A stretch of 64,000 nt of DNA from the NCBI GenBank assembly GCA_964036665.1, contig OZ038527.1, positions 2,542,001 through 2,606,000 on the forward strand, written 5' to 3'. The DNA is from Gordius sp. MW1 (taxonomy: Eukaryota; Nematomorpha; Gordioida; Gordea; Gordiidae). Under the pieces are notes generated by a model, which ran no database searches, was not told the origin of the DNA, and saw only the letters and a list, made by a program, of their open reading frames with translations. This document shows, one piece after another, positions 1 to 11,649 of the stretch; within the stretch, counting starts at the first letter, position 1; each line of letters opens with the position of its first letter. The translations under genes and the position numbers were made by a program.

Positions 1-340
1 CAAATCCATCGTAAGATTGGGGTTACTTTACAGAGGCACTATACATCACGGAAGAAGTTGTTGCAGGCCACGGAGATGAGAGTGATATGGTGGAGCTTAG
101 GGTATACTAGGCTCGACCATATGTTTCTCAGGACGAAAATTGATATTTAACCTATGACGGACTTAACGAAAAAAGATGGGCACATACTAAGAAGGAAGAC
201 GAATGATGTATTCGAAAAGTACTGTACATGGGGGTACCGGGGAAGGGAGGAAGAGGACGCTCGTGTCTCATTGCAAGGTCAAGTGGACAAAGTTATGAAT
301 AATAAGAATATTAACCATGACATGGCCTTTACCTGATCAA
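1..340 (+). pseudogene. LINE reverse transcriptase C-terminal fragment, copy A
   Basis: This is the decayed 3' part of a non-LTR retrotransposon ORF, cut by the window edge. In shifting frames it reads residues typical of the region after the RT domain of RTE/CR1-like LINEs, for example TEMRVIWWSLGY near bases 70-110. The 60-residue open stretch at 154-336 is out of frame with that match and is not a gene. The same sequence recurs at about 54,715-55,055 with scattered differences and small indels, so it belongs to a duplicated block that also carries EGF-like exons. Family assignment is by pattern only. Confidence 0.55.
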
Positions 341-505
341 GATAAAAGAAAACCATCAAAACAAACCCCACGACAGTGGGACAAAATACTTGATAAAGAA
401 GAAGAAGATTATCTTAATTCTAAATTAATTTTTTGATAGCCAATTCATAAATAACATAACTGATAAATTGGAAATGTATATATTTTCTGTCATCATTATT
501 TTAAC

Positions 506-601
506 CGTATTCGCAATTGTGTCCGAAATAGTTATCAAGGCATTTGCACCAACCATAGAAATCACATTCACCAAATGAGCCTTTCAAGTTACACGAACAA
601 T
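506..601 (-). CDS. EGF-like exon, copy A (96 bp, phase 1-1)
   Basis: On the minus strand, AG at 602-603 is followed by an open segment beginning DCSCNLKGSF and ending GHNCEY, then GT at 504-505. It holds six cysteines in a C-x-C...C...C-x-C...C arrangement with the aromatic/Gly residues of an EGF-like fold. Both splice sites fall after the first base of a codon, the usual symmetric phase of shuffled EGF modules. EGF modules are extracellular and disulfide-bonded; the parent protein is not identifiable. A diverged copy of the same exon lies at 55,221-55,316. Without transcript evidence it could be a dead copy, but the frame and both splice sites are intact. Confidence 0.6.
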
Positions 602-1157
602 CTGTTAATAAGCATATAAAACATGCGTACACAAAAGAATATATCTTTGTATAAATGTTTTTTATTGAACGTATTCAACATTTTTTACCTGTCTATTTTA
701 TTAAAATTATTATTAATGTTAAATATTAGTTGATTTATATAGTATTAAGATTATGAGACATTATTTAGTGGAATTAGATATGTAGTTTTAGGCTTACAAT
801 CAGCATGTGGGCTAGTTTTGGAAACGTTTTAATATTACTAACAAATGAAAGCCTTTTAGTACTTTTACATTTTAATCCAAAAAAATTTATTAGGAATTAG
901 TATCCTATAATAAAATCAATAAGATTAATCCTTTCTAATTTGTTTAAAAAGAATTGATGGTTTCAATTTGTTCTGCAAAACGTAACCAATGAATATTCTC
1001 TCTTAAAGTTTAAATATCCAATTTGGAAGGTAATAAAAAACGATTCGATTTTTTATATTGAGTTAGGTTCGAATTGAAATATTATCACTGCTTTTAAATT
1101 TTTCACTGATATACTAAAGGTGTTCTATTATTTATGATCATATTATAAAATATTTTA

Positions 1158-1232
1158 CTTTGGTTAATTCCATAATTTCCTATAGGACACCCATTGAAAT
1201 AGTTTTCAAATATTTCGCACGTTAACGCAAAG
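1158..1232 (-). pseudogene. Degraded EGF-like partial exon, copy A
   Basis: This matches the exon-like segment at 55,880-55,960. It still reads NGCPIGNYGIN on the minus strand, but six bases that encode the last cysteine in the other copy are missing, so the terminal disulfide partner is lost. The copy at 55.9 kb ends in VNCSQ before a GT. Probably a non-functional relic. Confidence 0.4.
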
Positions 1233-1458
1233 TTGACTTTATATTGACAAAAAATTTATAGATATTTAGAATTTTAACAAAATACCAAAAAAATTGTAAT
1301 GAATAATTTTTTGATTATTTTCAATGATTTTAATCGATATAACTATATTTAATATATATCTCATATATATAAAAGCTTACTCGCCAATATAAATAATGAA
1401 TATTTATGCATAAAATTTTGCATTATGACTTTAATTTGTATAATTTATAAATAATATT

Positions 1459-1553
1459 TGTACTTTAGCTCGTTGTACTCAACTAATTAATTGTTATTAT
1501 TAATATTTGTATTTCAGCTCGTTGTACTCAACTAATTAATTGTTATCACTAAA
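1459..1553. repeat. Two units of a ~49-bp tandem repeat
   Basis: Two near-identical units contain the core AGCTCGTTGTACTCAACTAA followed by an AT-rich tail. The matching position in the duplicate block (56.18-56.55 kb) holds eight units, so the array has changed length since duplication. About 604-1,157 and 1,554-2,160 are AT-rich sequence in which I see nothing else. Confidence 0.8.
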
Positions 1554-2167
1554 AGAAGGGACGTGAGTTATACTGTTTGAAAAAGCATTTAATTTAAAGT
1601 TTTAATTAAAATGTTGATTTCAAATGGAAAGGAGTAATTTATTAAGGCTTATTAATTTAAAACTTTAACAAGTTATTATTAACCAAATTAGCTATTAAAT
1701 GAAAATATATAAGTGCGTTAGATGAAGGAATATGTAAAAATATAGAAGAGTCAAATTAAAATAAGTTATAAAATGTTTATAAAATAATATGTAAATCTTT
1801 ATAATCCTTTTAAAAGCAAATTGTAAATAACTTATAACTTCCCACCTATTTTTAGAGTCGTCCCTCAAGTTTTTTCAGACTAAACCAATATTAAATATAG
1901 AAACTCTAACGATGGACCTAGTGATTTAATAACTAAGGGAAAATGTTTAATATGAATAAAAGATAATGATATCCTATAATTATTATGTTCATGATATAGG
2001 ATTTTTGTTATAATGTTACTAAAATATTTAAAAAGTAAAAAAAAATTGTTTTAATTATTTGGGAAAAAAATTTAGCATGTAAATTTCTAGCAATTTCCAG
2101 TCTCATTAAAAAAAGATTGGGAAGGAAAGAGCAAGGAAAAAGCTTCCGTAATTTAAAATAAGAAATA

Positions 2168-2345
2168 CGCCCTTCGGGCGTAACTGGGGGCTTCGCCCCC
2201 AGACCCCCTTGGGGGCTTCGCCCCCAAACCCCCTGCTGGGGGCTCCGCCCCCAGTCCCCCGGTGGGGGCTCTGCCCCCAAACCCCCGTTGGGGGCTACGC
2301 CCCCAAACCCCCATCTCATGGGGGCTCCGCCCCCAGACCCCCGGA
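2168..2345. repeat. Array of GC-rich hairpins
   Basis: One CGCCCTTCGGGCG palindrome is followed by six near-perfect palindromes of the form GGGGGCTNCGCCCCC, spaced about 25-30 bp apart. Each can form a 6-bp stem with a 3-base loop (TTC, TCC, TCT or TAC). In other copies of the element this position has one hairpin, GGGCCTTCGGCCC. It stands out sharply from the AT-rich surroundings. Confidence 0.9.
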
Positions 2346-3162
2346 GAAGGGGGAGAAGGGAAGAGGGGACGACTCATCTATTCTACGTATAAATATAGCT
2401 TATTTGCTATGCAATTTATGGGCGAGAAAGGTGAGAGGGGCTAGAATCCCTATAGGGGGTAGGATAATTACTAGGGTTTCCCCCTTGGCTAAGACAGCCA
2501 ACTATGTAATATATTTTTAACCTTATAAAGGTATATATATTTTTTTACTGGGTTAATATATTTCATTTAATTAGATTGTGATTTCATAGAAAACCTAAAA
2601 AGAAAGTTAAAAAGAAAAAATATATACCCTAATGCATAAATAATTATAAATAAATGAGTTTAAATATTTTATTTTTACTTTTAAATGTTTTGCCCCCCCC
2701 CCAATCCAAAACCTGGCTTCGCCCATGTATAGAGATAATAAGCCTAATATCTATCGACCTTGAAGGTACAAATAAACATCGGCGTAGCCAGTGGGTGGCA
2801 AAGAGGGGCAGTTGCCCCCTTTAAATCCATAATTAATTTGAAATTTATTAAAACTTTGGCTAAAATTTTTAGGAGAGAGCGTTGTGCTAAATAACAATTT
2901 TATTTGCATGACGTAAGCAGGATTAGAATTATAAGGGACTCTACTGTTTCTCCCCTTTCCCCTCCCCTCTCTCCCCTTTATAATAAATTAACCGATAATG
3001 TGATGTGATGCACAGATGCGCGACGCCGTCAAGTGAATTTAAAAACTTACTTTTGTTCACTGTCATAGGCGTATCGAGGAAATATGATCAGAAAAAAGCT
3101 AATAAAAAATTTAGACCCTAAAATGTACTTGATGTCTTATGAGGTGTATGCCGCATAGCAAA

Positions 3163-3815
3163 TTTGAAAATAAAATTTAAATATATGAAAATGGGTTAGA
3201 TATTCAAAAATATGACTTTTAAATATAAGATGTAATAATAATTAGATTAATTAATAAGATATCTAAAGATAAAATAGTATAGATATTCAAAAATTGTATA
3301 AAAAATGGGATATTCAAAAATGATCTATTAGCTTTTTTTTAAGCCCCGAAGCCTATTACAACATCTCGTTGTATAATGCCTTTTTGAATTAGGTTTAGCT
3401 GAAATAGATGAACTGTGATTTCAATCAAGTAGTTAAAGCTTTTGAATACATAAAAACTAGTTTTATGAGTTAATTTTGATAACACAAAAACTAAATGTTA
3501 ATATGTTTGGGAATAATTTGTTATTGATAAGGTTTTTTTAAGTCTAGAAATGGATAAATGTCTGAAAACATTAAATTCTTACAAAAATGTTTATTGGTCA
3601 GCAGCCAACGGACGGCCAAAAAGGCTTATTATCAATGGTAGGAACAAGAACAATCATTTGTGGCTTATAATAAAAATTTTTGAAAATAAAATTTAAATAT
3701 ATAAAAATGCGTTAGATATTAAAAAATATGACTTTTAAAAATAAGATGTAATAATAATTAGATTTATTAATAAGATATCTAAAAATAAAATAGTATAGAT
3801 ATTCAAAAATGATAT
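3163..3815. repeat. Pair of ~130-bp AT-rich direct repeats
   Basis: The stretch around 3,163-3,300 recurs at 3,669-3,813. Both share a run of TAGATATT, AAATATGACTTTTAAA and AATAAGATGTAATAATAATT in the same order. No coding potential is seen. Confidence 0.7.
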
Positions 3816-5200
3816 AAGTCATTTTTTTAATTGGTCAGCAGCCAGGACAGGGTAGAGGTGGTTATAAATTCATAATAGTCAAAAAAACGAAAAAATAATT
3901 TTCGAATCACATTTTGGCCAATGGTCATTTTTTTCATTGGTCAGCAGCCAGGACACGGTAAAAGTGGATATAAATTTATAAGAGTCAAAACAAAAAACAA
4001 AAAAAAAATTTTCGAATCACATTTTGGCCAATGGTCATTTTTTTTAATTGGTCAGTTCCAACAGATGGTCTATAAATCAGTGTTAGCGAAAAAAAACGAA
4101 AAAAAAAATTTCGATTCACATTTTGGCCAATGGTCAATTTTTTCATTGGTCAGCACCCAACGGACGGCCAAAACGTCTTATTATCAATGGTAGTAACAGG
4201 AACAATCATAATAGTCGAAAAAAAACGAAAAAATAAACTTGGATTCACATTTTGGCCAATGGTCAATTTTTTCATTGGTCAGCAGCCAACGGACGGCCAA
4301 AACGTCTTATTATCAATGGTAGTAACAGGAACAATCATAATAGTCGAAAAAAACGAAAAAATAAACTTGGATTCACATTTTGGCCAATGGTCAATTTTTT
4401 CATTGGTCAGCAGCCAACGGACGGCCAAAACGTCTTATTATCAATGGTAGTAACAGGAACAATCATAATAGTCGGAAAAAAAACGAAAAAATAAACTTGG
4501 ATTCACATTTTGGCCAATGGTCATTTTTTTCATTGGTCAGCACCCAACGGACGGCCAAAAAGTCATAATAGCAATGGTAGTAACAGGGACAATCATAAGA
4601 GTTAAAAAAAACTCCGGGATTCTAACCCAAAAACTAGTTAAATTGCATAGCAAATAAAAGTAAACAACTTTTATTTCTGTTTATTATATAACATTGGTCA
4701 GCAGCCAACGGACGGCCAAAAAGTCATAAAAGCAATGGTAGAAACAGGAACAATCATAATAGTCGAAAAAAAACGAAAAAAATAATTTCGATTCACATTT
4801 TGGCCAATGGTCATTTTTTTCATTGGTCAGCAGCCAGCGGACGGCCAAAAATTCTTATTATCAATGATAGTAACAAGAACAAACAGGGACAATCATAAGA
4901 GTCAAAAAAAACTCCGGGATTCTAACCCAAAAACAAGTTAAATTGCATAGCAATTAAAAGTAAACAACTTTTATTTATGTTTATTATATAACATTGGTCA
5001 GCAGCCAGCGGACGGCCAAAAAGTCATAATAACAATGGTAGAAACAGGAACAATCATAATAGTCAAAAAAAACGAAAAAATAATTTCGATTCACATTTTG
5101 GCCAATGGTCATTTTTTTCATTGGTCAGCAGCCAGCGGACGGCCAAAAATTCTTATTATCAATGATAGTAACAAGAACAATCATAAAAGTCAAAAAAAAC
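3595..5200. repeat. Tandem ~128-130-bp monomer array
   Basis: Monomers begin GGCCAATGGTCATTTTTT and continue CATTGGTCAGCAGCCA. The cleanest run is 4,130-4,560, with starts at 4,254, 4,382 and 4,512, giving 128 and 130 bp spacing. Each unit contains CCAATG and its inverse CATTGG about 13 bp apart. Some units end in a tRNA-like segment (ACTCCGGGATTCTAACCC). The same monomer fills every other HINE-like copy in the window. Confidence 0.9.
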
Positions 5201-6412
5201 TCCGGGATTCTAACCCCAAAACTAGTTAAATTAACATTAATATTCGAATTCCAAGCGGTTTTAGCAGTAAACAAGCCGAAGTCATTCGGTGCGTGACATC
5301 CACGTTCGGTATCCACGTTCGGTGCGTGACAAAACAAATTGGAAAGTGAGCCCATAAATTGCATAGCAATTAATATTTTGCCAATGGTTTTGACATTTCC
5401 AGGTTCTCAGCAAAAGCGAGGATTGTTTAGGTAAGACGGGCGAAAACAGTGAAACAAGTGAAGTATTAGGCCAAATAGAGTCCGTTTTGCCGAAGATCTA
5501 GTGCTCGGTCATCAAGTGTTTTGCTATATTTGCATAGAATGAGTTTCATGGAGAAAGAAACCTGCCTAATTTGTTAATTCTTTCGCGTATTTAGCAAATA
5601 TTTTGTCCTTGTAGGTGAAAACATTTTTAAACATTTCTAGGGAATGCGTCATGAAACGCTTGGCGTAATAACTTGGATGTAAATAAATAACTATACTTTT
5701 CATCTAAACTAATCCTTATTTAATCTGGTTTGGCTAACCAGAAAATAAAGTATAAATAATTGGCACACTGAGTTTTTTTTGTGAATGCCTTCGACTTTTT
5801 TTTAATAATTCATTATCATACTGTACATTAATTCATAAAAAGATATTTAAACAATTAATTAGTTAGCAACTTAACATTTCATGTAAAGCTATTGAGTCTT
5901 TAGGCTTGATTGTCATAATAGAACTTTGCAATATTGATCAAAAAGCAAAAACGAATGTATCTATATATGTAAAAATCTACGTCCCTTTTTTGAACGCTAA
6001 TAACTTTTAGAGTTCATAACCGATTGCCACCAAATTGGCCAGATTATTGCCTTAGCATTGTAGATGGATATTTTTTATCAACCTGCGACAGCGGGAACCC
6101 TGTTTTTTGGTAATCTATACCGCCATCTAGCATACTACGTTTTTTATACTAATTCGTCGTAATGGTGCTACTATTACCTTATTTTCAACGATTGCTTTGT
6201 CATTTGTACCTTAATTTTTAACTCAACTACGCCCGTTTTTTTACAATATATAAGGCTGTAACAAATAAATATTCTCGATACCGTAAAACATCACCATTAT
6301 CTTAAATAAATATAAGGTGCCCTTTTAGAAACATTCCCACATTTCGTGCTTTTTTGCTATTTTTATCAAGTTCGGTTTTTAATATTAAAAGTACAAAAAG
6401 ATTACTTTAACG

Positions 6413-7810
6413 TACGCCTCTGGATTTCGAATCGAATCGAATATTTTTGGTATTCGATTCGGATTCGAATTTTTTTTCAAAAAAATATTCGATTCGAGAT
6501 TCGACGAATATTAAACGAAGATTCGAATTCGATTCGAATATTTATTAAGTTTTTTTAAATTAAAAAACACATTTAAACGGCTACAATGAATTTTAAATTT
6601 GCATATACATTTGAAAGATTTATTTAAAGGATATTTGAAAAAATACACACATCAAAAATAAAAATATTAAAAGCGAAAAAACTATGATATGTTTAAGACA
6701 ATCAAGAACTGTTTTTAGCCAACTTTTAAGGCAAATTATCTTCCTAACACTAGTTTTAAACGAAATTGGTTCCGGTTAAAAATATTCTTTTGCACGGGGT
6801 AAATAATCCAGGTATAGAGAGAAGATTTTTTGCCAATTTTTGGATGGTTGGAAAACGACGTTGATTCGATTTCCACCATTGTAAAAGCTCAACAATGGAG
6901 GCCACACGTGGTTTGTGCAAAAATGTCTCCAATAATGACTTCGCGTTCATGTTGCTCTTAATAAACCATCCAGTTTTGATACCTCGCTAGTTGATACAAA
7001 ATCGGGCTGACTTCATATAGCAGTTTTCCAGTCAACTTTAATTCCTCTACAGGATATGCCATGTACTGGTGAATCACCCCAGTGGTGATAACACTTAAAT
7101 TTTAAACCTTCGCTAATAAGGCTATTTTATCGAATGCCATATATCTTCAATTTTCTGTTTGGCCATTTTGACAGCATGATCTTCTGTGCCTGGTTGATAA
7201 TATACCTGTAATACCAAGTTAATTGTGGGATGCCCCGCGGATTTTAAATTAGTTGCACTGTAAAAGAGAAAAAGTATCAATTTAACTTTTTTAGTTTGTT
7301 CCCATTCAATGTTGGATAGCAATTCCTCCTAAGAGGAATTTAAAGGCCAAATCCAATGCCTGCCTTACTAAAATAGCCTTTTCTATCATTATATAGGTGC
7401 TGTTCCACCTGACTACCATGTCAAGTTTTGCCTTTATGTAATTAATTGGTGGGTCAAAATCTTAACATATAGCCTTTAATCGTAAAATATTTTTGTGCTA
7501 TCTTTTGCGATTTTTTTAAAGGCCATATTTTAATTAAATTGTGATCCTCGTTCTCCATAACTTATGTAAGTTTGAAAATTTTTAAATTTAACTTTTTCAA
7601 ATTGTAGCAGGAAAAATAACTAAATGCGGTATGATAAAAATAGCTAAATATTTGAATCTCGTCTATTTATTAAACTGAAAAAAAATAAAATTAGAATTAT
7701 CAAGGATTCGATTCGGATTTTCGAATCCTAGCAGCGTAAATATTCGATTCGAAACTTACACATATGGATTCGAATCTCGAATCGAATCTCAAATTTTTCC
7801 CAGAGGCGTA
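6413..7810 (-). mobile_element. hAT-type element nested in Helitron H1
   Basis: The ends are inverted: TACGCCTCTGG at 6,413 and CCAGAGGCGTA ending at 7,810. They are flanked by a perfect 8-bp direct repeat CTTTAACG (6,405-6,412 and 7,811-7,818), the target size made by hAT transposases. Subterminal regions are rich in repeated TTCGAAT/ATTCGA motifs on both sides. The coding strand is minus. Confidence 0.85.
6740..7440 (-). pseudogene. hAT transposase remnant (dimerisation domain)
   Basis: A minus-strand open segment at 6,756-6,950 reads LLQWWKSNQRRFPTIQKLAK followed by LLSIPG and FTPCKRIF. This is the C-terminal hAT dimerisation domain pattern (WW, RFP, SIP). A second piece at 7,122-7,322 includes LSNIEWEQTKK. 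No catalytic domain can be pieced together: the frame is broken by stops and shifts, and the 1.4-kb element is too short for a complete gene. Confidence 0.7.
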
Positions 7811-7934
7811 CTTTAACGGTAAGTTGAAAAATGCAGACAATGGTTAACCGACAAACTTGAAATGCAGTTATATGATTTTTCATACAGAGTAATGCTTCGA
7901 GAGCATGAAATCGGAACGTCTGCTCAACATTAGT

Positions 7935-8060
7935 TAGATTACGGACAGTGATGGGTATCCTTTATAAAAGAAATAAGATCAACAGAGGATGGTGGTAGCG
8001 TGGCAACCATTCAACTGCGGAACGCAATAGTCTACGTAGATAGCCCTTGGGTTTATGCCC
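7935..8060 (+). pseudogene. Helitron Rep fragment in H1
   Basis: The bases ATCAACAGAGGATGGTGG and CAACTGCGGAACGCAATAGT closely match, on the opposite strand, the Rep segment of the Helitron at 25,884-26,189 that reads STEDGG and QLRNAIV. The frame is interrupted by stops, and the match ends at the poly-C tract at about 8,059. Confidence 0.7.
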
Positions 8061-9029
8061 CCCCCCCTTAAATAAAAAAAAATTTAATACAAAACCCTTA
8101 AAAATTCAAAAAAATTTTATTTTGCCCCCCCCCCATCCTAATAGAACTTAAAACGTTTTCGCCCCCCTTTACAATAAGATTTTGCTTGCTGTTAATAAAG
8201 GTTAAAGAGAGGAGAAGTCTTCTTAGATGCTTGAGGAGGAACTGGTAAAACTTTCCTACTGACATTGCTCTGGCAACTATTCATTCCCAATTTAATATAG
8301 CCGTGGTTCTAGCGTCTTCCGGAAGGGCTGTCACATAATTACCCGGTTGAAAAACTGCTCATTTAGCATAAAAATTGCCTTTAAACGCTTATTACTGTGA
8401 AACTCAAATGTGCAACATTTCAGAACATATGGAATGGGTATTACAGAAGTGCAAACTTATCGTTTGGGATGAATGCTCAATTGCTTTTGAAAAACCGCTC
8501 TAAGTTCTAATCAGTAATCGCAAGATTTACAAAAAAACCATCAAACTTATTGGTCTCCATTATACTCGCGGAAATTTGTATTATTTTTAATTATTTCTCA
8601 TTCTAACCAAATATTATAAAAGCCTTCATTTAACCAAATTTGAAGGAGAACTTTTAATATCTCTTCATTTTGATTCTATAGATTTTAGGCTATGACATTA
8701 CACTACTATAAACGCTCTACCAAACTATTTTCTATACATTGTCTAACATTAAAACTAACTTTTATACACCAGTGCAGTGGTTTATAAATTTTTGTTATCC
8801 AACTATGCCCATTATCGTTAACATCGCACTTTTCAATATATAAAATTAACACCTTTTAAGTATTTTAAACTATTACAAATCTATTTAATTATGAATAAGT
8901 ATGCCTTTTCCTATATTTTTTATATCAAACGATTGACCCTAAATTTTTCATAAAAGTTATATTAATTCATACTAATTATTTAGCTAATTAAGGACTAAGC
9001 CAAAGCAACGCTTGGCCGCGCACAGCTAG

Positions 9030-9493
9030 TAGTATATAAAATTGTTTTCAATTACACAACACTCTAAATGTATGAATTCTTGCAAAATTGGCCGCTCATT
9101 TACTCGCCTCAATCTAAGTTAATTTGATAGGTAATTTATGAAATATCTGGATGTTCTAATAATTTTTTTTAGATTTGCAGGTCTAAACCTTTTTCCTTAG
9201 ATAATTCAATGAGCGTATAATTCTAAATGAAAAAATAATAATTAAACAATTGTACATATGGAATGGAGGTGTGGACCTTTTGGACAACATTATTACACCA
9301 TTGTTCAAGTTGTTCTATTTAAGACATTACTACGCTTAACGTGTTAAGCATAATAAGTTAAAATTTTATTGAATGTCGCTTTGACATTTAACAAATTACA
9401 TAGATTAGGTGTCCAGTTAATGATAGACGTTTATTGTTAACAACTATAAACTATCTTTTGCCATAAATTTATTAGCTCGAGAGAGTAATAGAA
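9030..9493. other. AT-rich spacer
   Basis: Between Helitron H1 and HINE element E2 there is AT-rich sequence with no coding region, palindrome or repeat that I recognise. Confidence 0.5.
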
Positions 9494-10538
9494 CTCGGGC
9501 CTTCGGCCCTCGTGGGAAGGGGGAGAAGGGAAGGGGAAGAGGGGAAGGGAAGGGGGGACGACTCATCTGTACTTCGTATAAATGTATCATATTTGCTATG
9601 CAATTTATGGGCGAGAAAGGTGGGAAGGGCGAGAATGCCTATAGGGGGTATTCAATGCCTAATGATTAATTAATTATTTATACAAATTTTCCATTTATAG
9701 GCAAAAGGCAAAATGTAATATAGGCAAGGGTTAGGGTTAGATTTAGTGTTTGCATCTAGTTGCGTATTACATTTTTTTATGGCCTTTAGTGATTATGGGT
9801 CTAACAAACATTATATTATAAAACATCACAATGTTAAGAATTTGCAGAATTGTTGGGAGAAATTTTTTGTTGAATTTGAACAATTTTTAATTAAAAAAAT
9901 CAAAAATTTGGTCATTTTTTCACCGGTCAGGAGCCAGCGAACGGCCAAAAAGTCATAATAGCAATGGTAGTAACAGGAACAATCATAATAGTCAAAAAAA
10001 AACGAAAACATAAACTCGGATTGACATTTTGGCCAATGGTCATTTTTTTCATTGGTCAGCAGCCAGCGGACGGCCAAAAAGTCTTATTATCAATGATAGT
10101 AACAAGAACAATCATAAGAGTCAAAAAACTCCGGGATTCTAACCCAAAAACTAGTTAAATTGCATAGCAATTAAAAGTAAACAACTTTTATTTATGTTTA
10201 TTATATAACTAGTTAAATTGCATAGCAATTAAAAGTAAACAACTTTTATTTATGTTTATTATATAAAATTAATAAAATGAAACAATAATAGAACAAGCGG
10301 ACGACCAAAAAGTCATATTATCAATGGGGCACCTCTTATGCATTAATTTAAAAAATAACACAGCGAGGGAGATAGAGATGAGGGGTGGGGCACCTCTTTC
10401 TTATGCATTAATTTAAAAAATCGATAACCTAATATACCCAATGCAAATAGATAGGGAGGTTGTTTGCGGACGCGGAGGCAGCGTGACAAGACATCGGTAA
10501 ACAAAATCAAAAACGAGCCCATAAATTGCATAGCAATT
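9494..10538 (-). mobile_element. HINE-like element E2
   Basis: A complete short copy. The GC hairpin GGGCCTTCGGCCC and purine tract lie at the left, with the inverted subterminal repeat near 9,593-9,615. Two or three 128-bp monomers follow, then a right end ATAAATTGCATAGCAATT. On the minus strand the 3' end reads CGAG then T. A ~200-bp stretch at 9,660-9,905, including GGGTTAGGGTTAG, is repeated nearly unchanged at 31,060-31,305 inside element E5, so E2 and E5 are the same subtype. Confidence 0.65.
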
Positions 10539-10590
10539 AAATGCAAGGGTTGGCATCAATTCTCTTAATCGCTATCCCGCATTTATTATT

Positions 10591-11636
10591 TCGCTAGCTG
10601 AGAATTGGAGTGCTCTATCTGCACAAAACTCCGAACTGAGATAATTGAGTTCAAAGTTTGAAATGCTATAAAATCTAAAGTTATTAATCATATGACTTGA
10701 AATGAAGTTTGATAGTGTAAACTATTAGCATCTATATTATTTTAGCCAAAAACGTGGATTTTTTCTTTTATTTTATAAAAAAATTGATTTTTTAAATTTC
10801 AGATAGAGCAAAGTAGCTAAATAAAGGTTATGTACATTAAGGTAAATTATGAAATTTTTTAAATATCTTTGAGTATATAATTAAATTTCTTAGACCAATT
10901 TGTAGCAATCATATTATTTACAACAAATACTATTAATGTATTATTTATAAAATAAATGATACATATAAAAGAATATCAAATGGAAGTACAATCATTTATA
11001 TCTATTTTTAAACAAATATTTCCGTTAAAACTTTATCTCTCATTTTTGAATAATCTTAAATATTCTCTTTTAAAAATTTAATTTTTTTCCTATCTCTTGC
11101 AAAATTTGCTTTGGCTATAACAATCATCTTTTTCCATGAGCAATAATGAACAAAGCCTAAAATTAATATTAGTTTTAATCTTTTATACAAATTTTGCCTG
11201 TAGTCTAATTTCAACCATTATTTACAATTATTTGATTTATCCTCTTGATACTTATAATAATAGTTATGGCTATATTTTTTATATTACTTTTAATTATCTT
11301 CATCCGAAATAGTTTATTTATAAATATTTGACATAAAACAATGTGAAAAGTAATTGTAGAGATATTATTCGAATTAAAATTTAAAAGCAGACGATTTATT
11401 CACGTGATTAAATGAGCGCTTGCGATTGGGTAATTGCAGTTAGAGCAAACCAATTCTAAAAAATATTGATATTCGCGATTTAAGCGAAATAAGAACCTTA
11501 ATAGTGAAGCCAAAAAATTTGTTTTCCACATTTTATAAAAAGTTTATGAAAAAATATATAAAAATCTATGGAATAGCACTTTTACTTTAAAATTTTCAAA
11601 AATTGCAGATAGAGCACTCCAATTCTCAGGTAGCGA
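10591..11636. mobile_element. Non-coding TIR element (~1.05 kb)
   Basis: Near-perfect ~32-bp terminal inverted repeats: TCGCTAGCTGAGAATTGG at the left, and its complement with one difference (C for G) ending at 11,636. They share GAGTGCTCTATCTGCA. The interior is AT-rich with no coding frame. No clear target duplication is seen, so the superfamily is open. Confidence 0.75.
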
Positions 11637-11649
11637 TTTGTCGAATCAT

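Larger units (their letters stand above)
2168..5371 (-). mobile_element. HINE-like element E1 (Helentron-associated)
   Basis: Read on the minus strand, the element starts AATTGCTATGCAATTTATGG (5,371 downward). It carries a block of tandem ~128-bp monomers and then the inverted counterpart of its 5' end (about 2,405-2,427). It finishes with a purine-rich tract and GC hairpins at 2,168-2,345. This order (terminal plus subterminal inverted repeat, central minisatellite, 3' hairpin, T on both sides) is that of Helentron-associated non-autonomous elements. There is no coding capacity; open frames inside are products of the repeat. The inner part 2,500-3,580 is AT-rich, with a short poly-C MITE-like patch near 2,690-2,860. 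Confidence 0.6.
5961..9029 (+). mobile_element. Helitron H1 (degraded)
   Basis: The 5' end is TCTATATATGTAAAAATC, preceded by A. The 3' end is CTAG followed by T, preceded by a hairpin GCCAAAGC...GCTTGGC. These are canonical Helitron termini with insertion between A and T. The first ~150 bases align by eye with the 5' end of the minus-strand Helitron at 25,394-29,079, as does the segment around 6,280-6,400. Inside are a nested hAT (6,413-7,810), a remnant of the Rep gene near 7,935-8,060 and poly-C tracts at about 8,059 and 8,125. 8,200-8,960 shows nothing else recognisable. Confidence 0.8.

Noticed and set aside
154..336. Small gene MTDLTKKDGHIL...
   Set aside because: It is out of frame with the LINE-like match around it, and the same stretch is present in the duplicate at 54,870 inside LINE RT sequence.
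2008..2520. Pro/Gly-rich open frames over the GC hairpins
   Set aside because: Produced by the GGGGGCTNCGCCCCC palindromes on both strands; low-complexity by-product, not proteins.
4130..5200. CRISPR-like array
   Set aside because: Eukaryotic context; the ~128-bp units are contiguous and similar throughout, with no unique spacers and no cas-like gene.
4130..5296. Several 60-106-residue open frames reading WSAANGRPK or IGQQPADGQK
   Set aside because: They are the translated HINE monomer in different frames, repeated wherever the monomer occurs, with no start context or conserved codon pattern.
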